Source of the DNA: Cichorium intybus
Taxonomy: Eukaryota; Streptophyta; Magnoliopsida; Asterales; Asteraceae
Assembly: GCA_023525715.1 (NCBI GenBank)
Contig: CM042014.1
Span: 25,018,904-25,082,903 of the forward strand
DNA length: 64,000 nt
Direction of reading: 5' to 3'
Shown: positions 49,998 to 60,888 of the stretch, piece after piece
Numbering within the stretch: position 1 is the stretch's first letter
Layout: each line of letters opens with the position of its first letter
The notes under the pieces: model-generated
The model's database searches: none
Told to the model about the DNA's origin: nothing
What the model saw: only the letters and a program-made list of their open reading frames with translations
Program-made: the position numbers and the translations under genes

Positions 49998-50356
49998 CAC
50001 TTAGTTCCCGAGTTTTATCATGGAAAGAAATGAAGAGAAAAGAATAGAAAGGAAAAGAAAGTTACATTTTTTTGTTCCCGAGTCGAAAGAAAAATAAAAA
50101 AAGGAATATTTTATGTGTTCCCGAGTGGAGAGGAAGAGAAAAAAATTTATAAATAAGTGTTATTTTTACCAATAATTTCATTTCCTTCCAAATCGGGAGG
50201 AAAGTTAGGAGGGAATATTATCCCTCCTGTTCCTTTCTCTTCTTTCCATTTCCTTCCGTAAAAAAAAACTTGGGAACATCAAAATTTTTCTTTTTCCTCT
50301 CAGTTCCATCCACTTTTTTCCCTTTCTCTCCTTAAATTAGACTCGGGAACACAGCG
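49998..50356. mobile_element. Small MITE with TAA target duplication
   Basis: TAA at 49995-49997 and 50357-50359. Terminal repeats are CACTTAGTTCCCGAGT and CGCTGTGTTCCCGAGT (13 of 16). The interior is purine-rich on the left and pyrimidine-rich on the right, so the element folds back, and TGTTCCCGAGT recurs internally. It is 359 bp long. The 3-bp duplication fits PIF/Harbinger; the CAC start leaves CACTA as an alternative. Confidence 0.75.
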
Positions 50357-50479
50357 TAAGAGAGAGAGGGGGAGAGTGTGTGTGTGTGAGAGAGAGAATA
50401 CGCGAGGGATGGAAATCATGAGTAAGAGAATGAGATGTAATTGGCTAGGTTAATCTCATTCTCTGGTCCTTATCTTGAC

Positions 50480-50963
50480 TGTAAAAGATGCCTTTAAAAA
50501 AAGCAAGCAAAGACAAATGAAAAGAAAACATGTGGGCCCCACATGAATAATATTCAAACTCAAATGCAAATTTGTTTTAAACTTTGAACGGTGATTTTTC
50601 AATTGCAGGCGCACACCTTTTTTGTTCAACAAACGCTGCACATATCGGCTCTTTCATCCCTATATATAGGGATGATTATATGCAATCAGAAGACGTCCAA
50701 AAACCATTGAGTGAAATATATATATATATATATATACATAGATATATATTGTGAGGCACTGTGTAGTAAAGAAAAGAGAGATATATATTTTTCAGTTCCA
50801 AATCTTGTAACCTCCTCATTTTTTCTCATATAGTGATCATCATCGGTTGTGCCCGTGGTTTTTTCCCGAAAGGGTTTTTCCACGTTAAATTCTTGTGTCC
50901 ACATTTATTTTTCTTTATCGTATTATTATTTTATTTTATTGTCGATATAATTTATTCATAACA
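50480..50963 (+). repeat. 5' LTR of the copia element
   Basis: 484 bp, TG...CA. A palindromic TATA region CCCTATATATAGGG lies at about 50658-50671, a plausible promoter. It contains a (TA)n tract that is 6 bp longer than in the 3' LTR. Confidence 0.97.
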
Positions 50964-50965
50964 AG

Positions 50966-50978
50966 TGGTATCAGAGCC
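50966..50978 (+). other. Primer-binding site
   Basis: TGGTATCAGAGCC, two bases after the LTR, is complementary to the 3' end of initiator methionine tRNA, the usual primer of plant copia elements. Confidence 0.95.
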
Positions 50979-51025
50979 ACGTTGTTTTCTATACTCATTC
51001 TCAATTTATTAAATATTATATCGAC

Positions 51026-54000
51026 ATGGCTACTTTGAAATACGATATTCCATTGTTGGATCGAGATACAAGATTTTCATTATGGCAAGTAAAATTGCGA
51101 GCTGTATTGGCTCAGTTGGACCTTGATGATGCTCTGTTAAGCCGAGACAAAATGCCTGCGTCTTGGACAGATGAAGAAAAGGATCGTAAAGATCGTAAGG
51201 CTCTCTCTCATATCCATCTTCATTTATCTAATAATATTTTGCAGGAAGTTTTGAAAGAAACTACTGCAGCCTCTTTATGGCTAAAATTAGAACAAATTTG
51301 CATGACCAAAGATCTCACAAGTAAGATGCACCTTAAACAAAAATTATTTTCGCTTAAGATGCAAGAAGGTGGATCATTGCTGGATCATCTTTCGACGTTT
51401 AAAGAGATCATCACTGATCTTGAAGCTATGGAGGTAAAATATGATGAAGAGGATTTGGGTTTAATTCTTTTATGTTCTTTGCCTAGTTCTTATTCAAACT
51501 TTAGAGATACCATATTATATAGTCGTGATACTTTAACACTTCAAGAAGTTTATGAAGCTTTGCATGCCAAAGAAAAGATGAAAGATATGGTATCAACTGA
51601 AGGTTCAAGTTCTAAAGGAGAAAGTCTGGCAGTTCGTGGCAGACCAACAGATAAGAATGATTCCAAAGGCAAGAACAAAAGAAATTCTAGAAGCAAATCT
51701 AGATCCAGACGTTCCAAGTCATGCAACTATTGCAAAAAGGAAGGACATGATATCTCTGAATGTTACAAGTTGAAGAACAAGGAGAAAAGAGCTTCTAATC
51801 AAAATCACAAACCAAATCAAGATGATAAAGGAAAAGCTACTTATGCTGCTGAAAATAATTCTAACGGTGGTGTTCTTGTAGCTTTTGCAGGAATCATAAA
51901 AACCAATGATGAATGGATTCTTGACTCAGCTTGTACTTTTCACATGAGTCCAAACAGAAGCTGGTTTACAAATTATCAACCTATAGAAGGCGGCTCCGTA
52001 TTGATGGGTGATAATGCACCATATAAAGTCACTGGAATTGGTTCAATTCAAATCAAGATGTTTGATGGTGTTGTCAGAACTTTGTCTGATGTTCGACATG
52101 TTCCAGGTTTGAAAAGAAACCTTATTTCTTTAAGTACTCTTGACCTTAAAGGGTACAAATATTCCGGTGAAGGTGGAGTTTTAAAGGTTTCAAAAGGCGC
52201 TATGATTGTCATGAAAGCCGATATCAAATCAGCAAACCTGTATCATCTACAAGGTAGTACAGTAACAGGTAATTCTAATGTTACTTCAAATTCATCTACT
52301 GATACTACTAACCTGTGGCATATGCGTCTTGGGCATATGAGTGAACTTGGTTTGACAACATTAAGCAAAAGAGGATTGCTTGATGGCCAATGCGTTGGCA
52401 AACTGGAATTCTGTGAACACTGCATATTTGGCAAACACAAGAGGGTGAAATTCAACACCTCGGTACATACTACAAAAGGCATTTTGGAGTATGTACATGC
52501 TGATTTATGGGGACCATCTCAAGAAGCATCACTAGGAGGTGCTCGTTATATGTTGACAATTATTGATGATTATTCAATAAGAGTTTGGCCATATTTCTTG
52601 AAGCTTAAATCTGAAGCATTCTCTGCATTCAAAGAATGGAAAGTCATGGTGGAAAACCAGACCGGTAAGAAGGTCAAAAAGCTTCGCACAGATAATGGTA
52701 TGGAGTTTTGTTCAAATGAATTTAATTCATATTGTAAACTAGAAGGAATTGCTAGACACTACACCGTTTCTCACACACCCCAACAAAATGGTGTAGCTGA
52801 ACGTATGAACAGAACCATTATTTCAAAAGCCCGTTGTATGTTATCTAACGCAGGATTATCTAAGCGTTTTTGGGCAGAAGCTGCTTCTACTGCATGTTAT
52901 TTAATTAACATGTCACCTTCTATTCCACTTGATAAGAAGACTCCTATTGAGGTATGGTCTGGCTCCCCAGCAAACTATTCAGATTTAAGAATTTTTGGTT
53001 GCCCTGCTTATGCTCATGTTGATAATGGAAAATTAGAGCCTAGGGCAATTAAATGTATCTTTCTTGGTTACAAGTCTGGTGTGAAAGGATATAAGTTATG
53101 GTGTCCTGAAACTAAAAAGATCGTGATTAGTAGAAATGTAGTATTTAATGAATCAGCTATGCTACATAAAGATTTTTCTACTAATATTCCTGTTGAGAGT
53201 CAACAAAAGACAAGTGTGCAGGTGGAGCAATCTGTTGACTCAGAACATACACCAGAAAAAGAAAACTGTATCGATCAAAATCCATCAGTTGAGCAAGAGT
53301 CTTCTACTCCTACTCCTACTCACAAACCACAACGTTCTATAGCAACTGATAGACCTAGGAGGGTCATTCATCCTCCCAAGAGACTGATAGAAGAAGCAAA
53401 TATTGTTGCTTATGCTTTAAACGTTGCTGAAGAAATTGAAGGTATCAAAGAACCTTCAACTTACACGGAAGCCATTACTTCAGAACATTGCAACAAATGG
53501 ATAATTGCCATGCATGATGAAATGGAATCTCTTGAAAAGAATGGCACTTGGGAGTTGGTAAAATTACCAAAAGAAAAGAAGCCTATCCGCTGCAAATGGA
53601 TTTTCAAAAGAAAAGAAGGTATTACTCCTAATGAGGAAGCAAGATTTAAAGCAAGGTTAGTTGCTAAAGGCTATAGCCAAATTCCAGGCATTGATTTTAC
53701 TGATGTTTTCTCTCCTGTTGTTAAGCATAGCTCAATTCGTACTTTACTTAGTATTGTTGCCATGCATAACTATGAGCTTGAGCAGTTAGATGTCAAAACT
53801 GCATTTTTACATGGTGAATTGGAGGAAGATATTTATATGGAGCAACCTGAAGGCTTCATTATCCCTGGAAAAGAGAACTTGGTATGTAGATTGAAGAAAT
53901 CTCTTTATGGGTTAAAACAGTCCCCAAGGCAATGGTATAAGAGGTTTGACTCTTTTATGCTATCTCAGAATTTTAAAAGATCAGATTATGATAGTTGTGT

Positions 54001-55006
54001 TTATTTTAAGTCAGTCAATGGTTCATCAATATATCTGCTTCTTTATGTTGATGATATGTTGATTGCTGCGAAAGATAAACTAGAGATAACAAAACTAAAA
54101 ACACAACTAAGCAATGAGTTTGAAATGACGGACTTAGGTCCAGCCAAGAAAATTCTTGGTATGGAAATCACTCGTAACAGACAGCATGGAAAACTATACC
54201 TAAGTCAAAAGAGGTATATTGAAAAAGTTCTTCAAAGATTCAACATGCATAAAGCCAAGCCAGTGCGTACTCCGTTAGCTGCACATTTCAAACTGTCTTC
54301 AGCATATTGTCCAAAGACAGATGATGAAATTAACAACATGGCGAAAGTTCCGTATTCTAGTGCAGTTGGTTCTCTAATGTATGCCATGGTATGTTCTCGC
54401 CCTGATTTATCTCACGCTTTAAGTGTTGTTAGCAGATATATAGCTAACCCAGGAAAAGAGCATTGGAAAGCTGTTCAATGGATTCTTAGGTATTTATGCG
54501 GTACTTCCAATGCATGTTTACAATTTGGAAGTTCTGGTGAAGGACTAGTGGGCTATGTAGATTCTGATTATGCTGGAGATTTAGACAAAAGAAGATCTTT
54601 GACAGGTTATGTCTTTACCATTGGTGGATGTGCTGTGAGTTGGAAGGCAAGTCTACAGACCACAGTTGCCTTATCCACAACTGAAGCTGAGTACATGACA
54701 ATTTCTGAAGCTTGTAAGGAAGCTATTTGGTTAAGAAATTTATACGGTGAACTTTGTGGAGACACATCTCCCACAAAGATTTTTTGTGATAGTCAAAGTG
54801 CTATTTATCTCACAAAATATCAAATGTTTCATGAGAGGACGAAACATATTGATGTACGTTATCACTTTATTCGAGATGTTATTTCCAAAGGTGATATTCA
54901 AGTTAAAAAGATTAGCACTCATGACAATCCGGCGGATATGATGACGAAGCCGGTTCCAGCAACTAAGTTTGAGCTTTGCTCAAGCTTGGTTGGTATGACA
55001 ATCTAA
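51026..55006 (+). CDS. Ty1-copia gag-pol polyprotein, 1326 aa, intact
   Basis: A single frame encodes, in order: a Gag region (residues 1 to about 230) with a CCHC zinc knuckle CNYCKKEGHDISEC near 233; an aspartic protease with WILDSACTFHM near 296; integrase with the HHCC finger (LWHMRLGHM near 429, CEHC near 462) and the catalytic triad Asp about 491 (HADLWGP), Asp about 555 (RTDNGMEF) and Glu about 591 (NGVAERMNR); reverse transcriptase (LDVKTAFLHGELEEDIYMEQ, YVDDMLIA near 1007); and RNase H (VDSDYAGDLDKRRSLTGY near 1178, TTEAEYM, DSQSAIYL). The order PR-INT-RT-RH is that of Ty1-copia. It makes the virus-like particle, processes the polyprotein, and copies and inserts the element. The sub-lineage looks Tork-like but is uncertain. 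No frameshift or stop was seen. Confidence 0.98.
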   Translation: MATLKYDIPLLDRDTRFSLWQVKLRAVLAQLDLDDALLSRDKMPASWTDEEKDRKDRKALSHIHLHLSNNILQEVLKETTAASLWLKLEQICMTKDLTSKMHLKQKLFSLKMQEGGSLLDHLSTFKEIITDLEAMEVKYDEEDLGLILLCSLPSSYSNFRDTILYSRDTLTLQEVYEALHAKEKMKDMVSTEGSSSKGESLAVRGRPTDKNDSKGKNKRNSRSKSRSRRSKSCNYCKKEGHDISECYKLKNKEKRASNQNHKPNQDDKGKATYAAENNSNGGVLVAFAGIIKTNDEWILDSACTFHMSPNRSWFTNYQPIEGGSVLMGDNAPYKVTGIGSIQIKMFDGVVRTLSDVRHVPGLKRNLISLSTLDLKGYKYSGEGGVLKVSKGAMIVMKADIKSANLYHLQGSTVTGNSNVTSNSSTDTTNLWHMRLGHMSELGLTTLSKRGLLDGQCVGKLEFCEHCIFGKHKRVKFNTSVHTTKGILEYVHADLWGPSQEASLGGARYMLTIIDDYSIRVWPYFLKLKSEAFSAFKEWKVMVENQTGKKVKKLRTDNGMEFCSNEFNSYCKLEGIARHYTVSHTPQQNGVAERMNRTIISKARCMLSNAGLSKRFWAEAASTACYLINMSPSIPLDKKTPIEVWSGSPANYSDLRIFGCPAYAHVDNGKLEPRAIKCIFLGYKSGVKGYKLWCPETKKIVISRNVVFNESAMLHKDFSTNIPVESQQKTSVQVEQSVDSEHTPEKENCIDQNPSVEQESSTPTPTHKPQRSIATDRPRRVIHPPKRLIEEANIVAYALNVAEEIEGIKEPSTYTEAITSEHCNKWIIAMHDEMESLEKNGTWELVKLPKEKKPIRCKWIFKRKEGITPNEEARFKARLVAKGYSQIPGIDFTDVFSPVVKHSSIRTLLSIVAMHNYELEQLDVKTAFLHGELEEDIYMEQPEGFIIPGKENLVCRLKKSLYGLKQSPRQWYKRFDSFMLSQNFKRSDYDSCVYFKSVNGSSIYLLLYVDDMLIAAKDKLEITKLKTQLSNEFEMTDLGPAKKILGMEITRNRQHGKLYLSQKRYIEKVLQRFNMHKAKPVRTPLAAHFKLSSAYCPKTDDEINNMAKVPYSSAVGSLMYAMVCSRPDLSHALSVVSRYIANPGKEHWKAVQWILRYLCGTSNACLQFGSSGEGLVGYVDSDYAGDLDKRRSLTGYVFTIGGCAVSWKASLQTTVALSTTEAEYMTISEACKEAIWLRNLYGELCGDTSPTKIFCDSQSAIYLTKYQMFHERTKHIDVRYHFIRDVISKGDIQVKKISTHDNPADMMTKPVPATKFELCSSLVGMTI

Positions 55007-55108
55007 TTCCAAGGATTGTCGGCACACGATGATTTTATAATGAGGAGTTCTACAAGTGTAAATTCGTCTCAAGGTGGAGTTGTTTGATTACTTATTGCTT
55101 TTAAAGTC

Positions 55109-55119
55109 AAGGTGGAGAT
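55109..55119 (+). other. Polypurine tract
   Basis: AAGGTGGAGAT immediately before the 3' LTR, the plus-strand primer site. Confidence 0.9.
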
Positions 55120-55597
55120 TGTAAAAAATGCCTTTAAAAAAAGCAAGCAAAGACAAATGAAAAGAAAACATGTGGGCCCCACATGAATAATATTCAAACT
55201 CAAATGCAAATTTGTTTTAAACTTTGAACGGTGATTTTTCAATTGCAGGCGCACACCTTTTTTGTTCAACAAACGCTGCACATATCGGCTCTTTCATCCC
55301 TATATATAGGGATGATTATATGCAATCAGAAGACGTCCAAAAACCATTGAGTGAAATATATATATATATACATAGATATATATTGTGAGGCACTGTGTAG
55401 TAAAGAAAAGAGAGATATATATTTTTCAGTTCCAAATCTTGTAACCTCCTCATTTTTTCTCATATAGTGATCATCATCGGTTGTGCCCGTGGTTTTTTCC
55501 CGAAAGGGTTTTTCCACGTTAAATTCTTGTGTCCACATTTATTTTTCTTTATCGTATTATTATTTTATTTTATTGTCGATATAATTTATTCATAACA
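55120..55597 (+). repeat. 3' LTR of the copia element
   Basis: 478 bp, identical to the 5' LTR except for one A/G difference near its start and 6 bp fewer in the (TA)n tract. Confidence 0.97.
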
Positions 55598-55602
55598 TTG
55601 AC

Positions 55603-56718
55603 TAAATCACAAGTATCCTTCATATTTAAATTTCAAATGTTTTCTCTTTAACCCCTTAAGTTCTACTAGTTTCTAATTAACTTACCATGAGAGAATAAGT
55701 CAATAAACTAGTTCAACATCATTATCATTTTGTCATTTTATGCTCAAATCATATTTTATGTGTAACCCAAAAAGACCCTGCTATTTATGCAAATATCACT
55801 AACTTGTTGTGACCATGGTCATATTCAACAATTAGAACTGAAAGATTTAAGCCTATGATTGGACTTGAGTTTGGGACCTGAGCTTGTTTAAAAATGATGT
55901 TGGCCACTAGACTTGCCCACTCGACCTAACTTAGATCGAGTGGATTCAATTTGTTAATTCACTTAGTCAGTGGGGATTTTCCACAAACCCTAGGACGAAA
56001 ATGAAGAATAAGAATAAAATGTTGCTTAGAAATTGGAACTTGATGCTAGAACACTTCAATGAATCATCTAATCACTAGGTTCACATAAAAATAGCCATGG
56101 AGCTCTTTTGTATTTATTTCGTTCACCCTCCAAGATAGGGAAGAAACTAACGAGCTTGTAATGTTTGCTCCTTGTCAACACAAACCCGCAAAGTTTCTAT
56201 TTTTACCCATTTCCCTAAATGGAGTCATCAATAGCCAACTAAGTTCCAAAGTTCATAAATAAGTCCCCTAAGTACATTTAATTTAATTTATAAGTCAACT
56301 ATAGGTCAATGGTGGTCAAAGTCATCTTTGGTCAAATTGTCACTTTTAGTCCCTATTTTCATAAATGTCTCAAAATGATATCAAAACTCATTTCTAACTT
56401 AGGAAAAGTATAGTTAATCTTTAATTAATTATTATTAACATTATTAGTCCCTAAGTTATTTGTTTTTACCAAAATTCTAAATTTATATAATTTGACAAAT
56501 TTAGTCCATCGACTTAAATTTCCTCTAAATGGTCTCAAATTCTAGATTTAACTTATCTCTAAATGACTTTATTCTATTATTATTAAGTTAATTTTAATCT
56601 TTTAAAATTTTATTCTATTTATTTTAATTTATTTGAATTTATTTAGTTTATTTTTCAAACTTTTAGCTTTTCACTAATAAGAATCCTAAACTACTAGGCC
56701 CAAATTAAGGATGTTACA
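55603..56718 (-). mobile_element. 5' part of an LTR, minus orientation
   Basis: On the minus strand it starts TGTAACATCCTTAATTTGGG at 56718 and runs to the copia insertion. It contains typical LTR-like phrases (GGGACTAAAAGTGACAATTT) and a stretch near 56100-55970 resembling an LTR leader. It mirrors the LTR start at 49561. The element body is missing. Confidence 0.6.
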
Positions 56719-56883
56719 CACATTAATTTTCTCCTTGTTCCAAAAATATATTGTTTCCTTTAATTTTTAATTCTGAAAACGACTAAGAACACCATAAACA
56801 ACATCAAGAAATAATAATCTTGTGGTATGCTTGTAAGTTCAAAGGTTTTAGATGAGGGTGGCTAATTTATGTATAATTATGCA

Positions 56884-57200
56884 AGATACATGTGGAGTAA
56901 TCAATTTACTCTCCAAAATAGCCTTATGGAGCGATAGGTGACTCCAACATACGTAGACCCTTATAGAAACGTATTATACCAATACAGAATACACTAATAC
57001 TATTCTTAAAGATGGAGGCTCGATGAGGATATATATGGATGTGTTAAGCACAAGGGTGTTCTACACTAATTCTAATACCATATATGATATATGTGGAGTC
57101 ATTTGTTTACTCTCAAAAAAGCCATTATGGAGAGTACTCCAATATATATAAACATCTATAAGACCGTATTGTACCAATGCGAGATACAATAATAAACTAA
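56884..57200. repeat. Diverged tandem duplication, about 190-bp spacing
   Basis: GATACATGTGGAGTAATCAA (56887 onward) reappears as GATATATGTGGAGTCATTTG (57078 onward), followed in both by TTTACTCTC, CATTATGGAG-like, ACTCCAA and CGTATTATACCAAT-like words. Origin unknown. The surrounding non-genic sequence 56719-57679 shows nothing else. Confidence 0.7.
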
Positions 57201-57688
57201 ACTATGAGAGTTTACCAGCATCTCTTGAAAGTGGAACATAAACTAGATTAAACTGAAGTTAGAAAGATGATATCTTGGAACTATCCAACTTCTTGTTGTT
57301 ATGTTTTGTTTCCAATACTATTAACATAAAGAGTAAAAAGATGGCCTTCGCCTAAGAATACGAGGATATAATGGAAGGAAAGGATGAGGGCTTGGAGGTG
57401 TAGGGTGAGTGGGTGTAAAATTGGTGGATCTCAAATAATATATTAATAATTATTCATAATAAAACTAAAAGTAACTTATTTAAATGGTCATATTATATTG
57501 GTAAGGGAAGAAAAATTCAATAAATTTATATTATAAAAATAGTCTGAGTAAAAAAGTTTAATAGAGACGAAAGTTACAAATTATTCTCAAACATATTAGT
57601 ATCCCCATTAGCAAATAAAAGATTGGTTGGTTGCATGAAAATTTAAAAAGAAAAAGAAAAATCATGAAAAAGCCCAAAATAGTTTGTT

Positions 57689-60515
57689 GAGTAAATTACA
57701 CGGAAGATATGTTTGGCTTGGGGTAATTTTCACGTTTGATCCCTAATTCTTTTAACTTAGACCGTACTCATTGTATGTTTTTGTTGCATATTTGGTCCTG
57801 GTAGACATAAAAATACTATATGACATTTTTTATTTATTTGTAATTATTTATTGTTTATTCTTATCTTTATATTAAAATATATTATACAAATAAGGCAGGC
57901 CCTTAACCCTCACCAGAGCAATTCTTTGGGGGTTTGTTTTGCAAACCTAGATCATTCATCACAGATCGACCACTCCAACGTCTCACTTGCCTGCCACTCT
58001 CATCAGACGCCACCACCACAAGCTTTTCTTCCTCCTCCCTCATATCCCTTCGCCATAAACCAGTACTGCCAAGCACTTATTCCTTCTCATCTCTCTCTCT
58101 CTCTTCTGCTTTTCTTCCTCCTCCCTCATATCCCTTTGCCGTAAACCAGCACTACCAAGCCCTTATTCATCCTCTTCCTCTCTCACTTCCACCTTCTCTC
58201 TCTCTCCTGCTTTGACTTGGAACAAATAACACACATAATTCTTTAGGGGTTTGTTTGTTCATTGATTTGTGTTGGTTGTGTTTGTCATTAGCCTAAAAAA
58301 TCCACATATGCAATTTGGGGATTTATTTTTTCGTCGAGTACTTGCTTGAAGTTTGGTTTTCGTAGATTATGTTATTTCCGGCAATGTCTTTGATTCCTAT
58401 AAATGGCCAACATCGACAAACTTTGAATCCATACAAGTGACTAATGTATTCTGGCCAAAAGCCTTAATGAAAACGCCTATGCTACTCGAGCTCCAATGAT
58501 GAACATGTCAAGTCTAAATTTCTTGATTTTTTGTTTTTACGTTTTGCGTGAAATCAATTTCTGGGGACGTTCCGAGATTAAACGAGCACGAATACCTGAA
58601 CAGGGATTACCGGGGGCAGTGAAATCAATTTTTGGAACAAAGAGGGCAATGTTTTCTCTGATGACCTGCTCTTCCAGGTTCCTCTAATGCGAAAGAATTC
58701 TGGTTTTCATAAAGCTGTCTACTTTATTTTTTTAGTGAGGGAAATGAGAGTGTACCTGATGCTTCTCCATGGTCAGGCACATCGTTCCGTAGTGTAACAC
58801 CGTGATACTTTCGGTAAGTAAATATGAGTTAATCTTAGTGTAAATAAGATTTATTAAGTTGTTAAATGAGTTAGGATGGTTAGAAGTCCATTTGGGAAAA
58901 GTCTAAACCTTTAAAAATGTCAAAAGAGGTCACACGGGTCTTGTTGGGGTCACACGGGTCGTGTAAGAGACCTTTGTGATTGTTTTGAGCATGCAGAAAC
59001 TTACACGGGTCGTGTAAGTTAAACACGGGTCATTTTTATTCACTAAAACCATGCAGTAAGTTACACGGGTCGGGTTTTTGAGATAGCGCCGCTATTTTCG
59101 TGAGTGGGGTTTATTTTGACAACAAGCCTCATTTTCACATTTACGAACCAAAAACTCTTCTAGGCGATTTTCAGAGCTCCAGGTGCGAGTTTTGATCAAA
59201 TTGGTCAGGATTTTTGCATATAGAAGCTTAGAGACGTCGGATTTAACACCCGAAACATAATCCCGAGTTCTAAACCGAAGAGGTTAGTGATGTTGGGTTT
59301 TTGAGTTCCAAACCCTAGATGTCTAAATCTGAAATTATACTTAGATTTAGCTCATGAGTTGTTAGTAGGTTACTAATATATGTTATATTGAGTCTCTGTT
59401 GCGCTTATTGTGAAATTTTAACGGTTCAATTGGTAAAACCCGCGAAATTTGGGTTTTGGTTTGATAGTATATACTATCTACTGTTTGTGGTCCTTGTTAG
59501 CTGTTGATTTCTTAATCTTATGAGTTAAATATCAATAAGATGTCCGAGAAAGTTTAAGATATGATTTATGATGTCATTTTACAGCGGATACACATAGGAG
59601 GGAAGGAGATACGCGAGGCACGGGTGGACCATGAACTGAACAGATAACAGGTGAGTAGTTCTAATTCATTTTTATGGTTGAACTAAAATGAAATTGTATT
59701 GTGGAAGTTCAAATTGGTCGAGATAACCAATTAGTATGAGATATACAAGATTGAGAATTTCTTGTTGAATATAAATGAGTATATAGTGTGAATAAACTTG
59801 CTATTTGACTGAGATAGTCAAAGAGAATGAGATGAAATAAGTTTACATGTTAGTAGTTATTGGACATTTTCTCACCGAGCTTAGTTAGCTCATAAATATT
59901 GTTTGTGTTGTATGTGTTATAGGTGACAGGGGAAAGAATGTTGCAGAGGGATAAAAATGACATGACTTTGGGACTTGACTTATGTTTTTTTTTTTTTTTT
60001 TTGTATAATCTTTTCAAACTTGTATGTGACTTTTGTAAGAATTGTCTTTTGTAACCCGGTATATGGGACATGTTTGTATAAATACTTGTCCTTTTGATAA
60101 CTACTTATGCTTCTGTTGCTTAACTTTGATTACACCATAACCCTTTGTGGTTATTGTAAAGTTTTATTGGTGTATTTCGGAGATAAGAAACCGGGTGTTA
60201 CACGTAGATGCTTGTTAATGTCTTCTCCGATGACGGAAATGGTATGCTCATGTCCGTAGGAGAAAGTTGTTGCTTTCTTTTTCTGTGATTTCACTTAGAT
60301 GATGGAATGTGGTGGTGCCCCATTAATTTTCAATAATAAAATAATAAGTTATATAAAAAATAAGTCAAATAAATTATCGAGGGCAAAATAGTCTTTTATG
60401 TCAGCCAAAGAGCAACACACACAAAAAATAATTGGGACCGTTCGAGTTCAAAAAAAGTTAGGGACCAAATACACAAATTACTCCAAACCATAAAGATCAT
60501 TCGTGCAATTTACTT
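57689..60515. mobile_element. Mutator-type element, possible Pack-MULE, interrupted by a solo LTR
   Basis: The 9-bp target duplication TAGTTTGTT is at 57680-57688 and 60516-60524. Terminal inverted repeats of about 160 bp begin GAGTAAATTACACG and AAGTAAATTGCACG. Without the inserted LTR the element is about 1.41 kb. The interior (57890-58790, 60208-60340) is less AT-rich, with CT-rich and open stretches that look like captured genic sequence, but I cannot name the source. An 86-bp tandem duplication starts at 58022 and 58108. No MURA transposase is present. Confidence 0.85.
58793..60202 (+). mobile_element. Solo LTR with perfect 5-bp target duplication
   Basis: Starts TGTAACACCG and ends CGGGTGTTACA. 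It is flanked by CGTAG at 58788-58792 and 60203-60207. The length is 1410 bp. The left part has several ACACGGGTCGTGTAA-like palindromic words (58930-59080), as in the LTR at 1-1567. A T-run lies at about 59983-60001. A single LTR with intact duplication indicates LTR-LTR recombination of a former long-LTR retrotransposon. The orientation is a guess. Confidence 0.9.
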
Positions 60516-60888
60516 TAGTTTGTTCCACCAACCAAAAGTTGGGCATTCCCTCTTTTCCACATGTCACTTTCTCATATTTCCTTTTAGTTTATTTGTTTTA
60601 ATAAGTTTAGTTTGTAAATAAGTAGATGTTGTGTTGATAAAATAAATATATAAAAGATACTAAAATATGTAGAAAAAATTATCAACGAAACATAACAATG
60701 TTGTTATAATTTTTTATATTCTTTTTATATATAAGATTGCCATGGATCTAATTGCTAATGAGATTGAAAATTGGATTTAATTGATTGTGTAGGTGGAAAC
60801 AAATTTTATATTATTAAATGATTGAGTTGAGTTTGGTGACTAAGGAAAATAGCTTAAAGACCACATATAGAATTTAGTTAAGGCATCT

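Larger units (their letters stand above)
50480..55597 (+). mobile_element. Full-length, very young Ty1-copia retrotransposon
   Basis: Length 5118 bp. The target duplication is TTGAC at 50475-50479 and 55598-55602. Both LTRs run from TGTAAAA to CATAACA. It contains a primer-binding site, a polypurine tract and one uninterrupted gag-pol frame. Between the LTRs I found one substitution (TGTAAAAGATG versus TGTAAAAAATG) and a 6-bp difference in a (TA)n tract. All the signals expected of an autonomous element are present. Confidence 0.98.
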
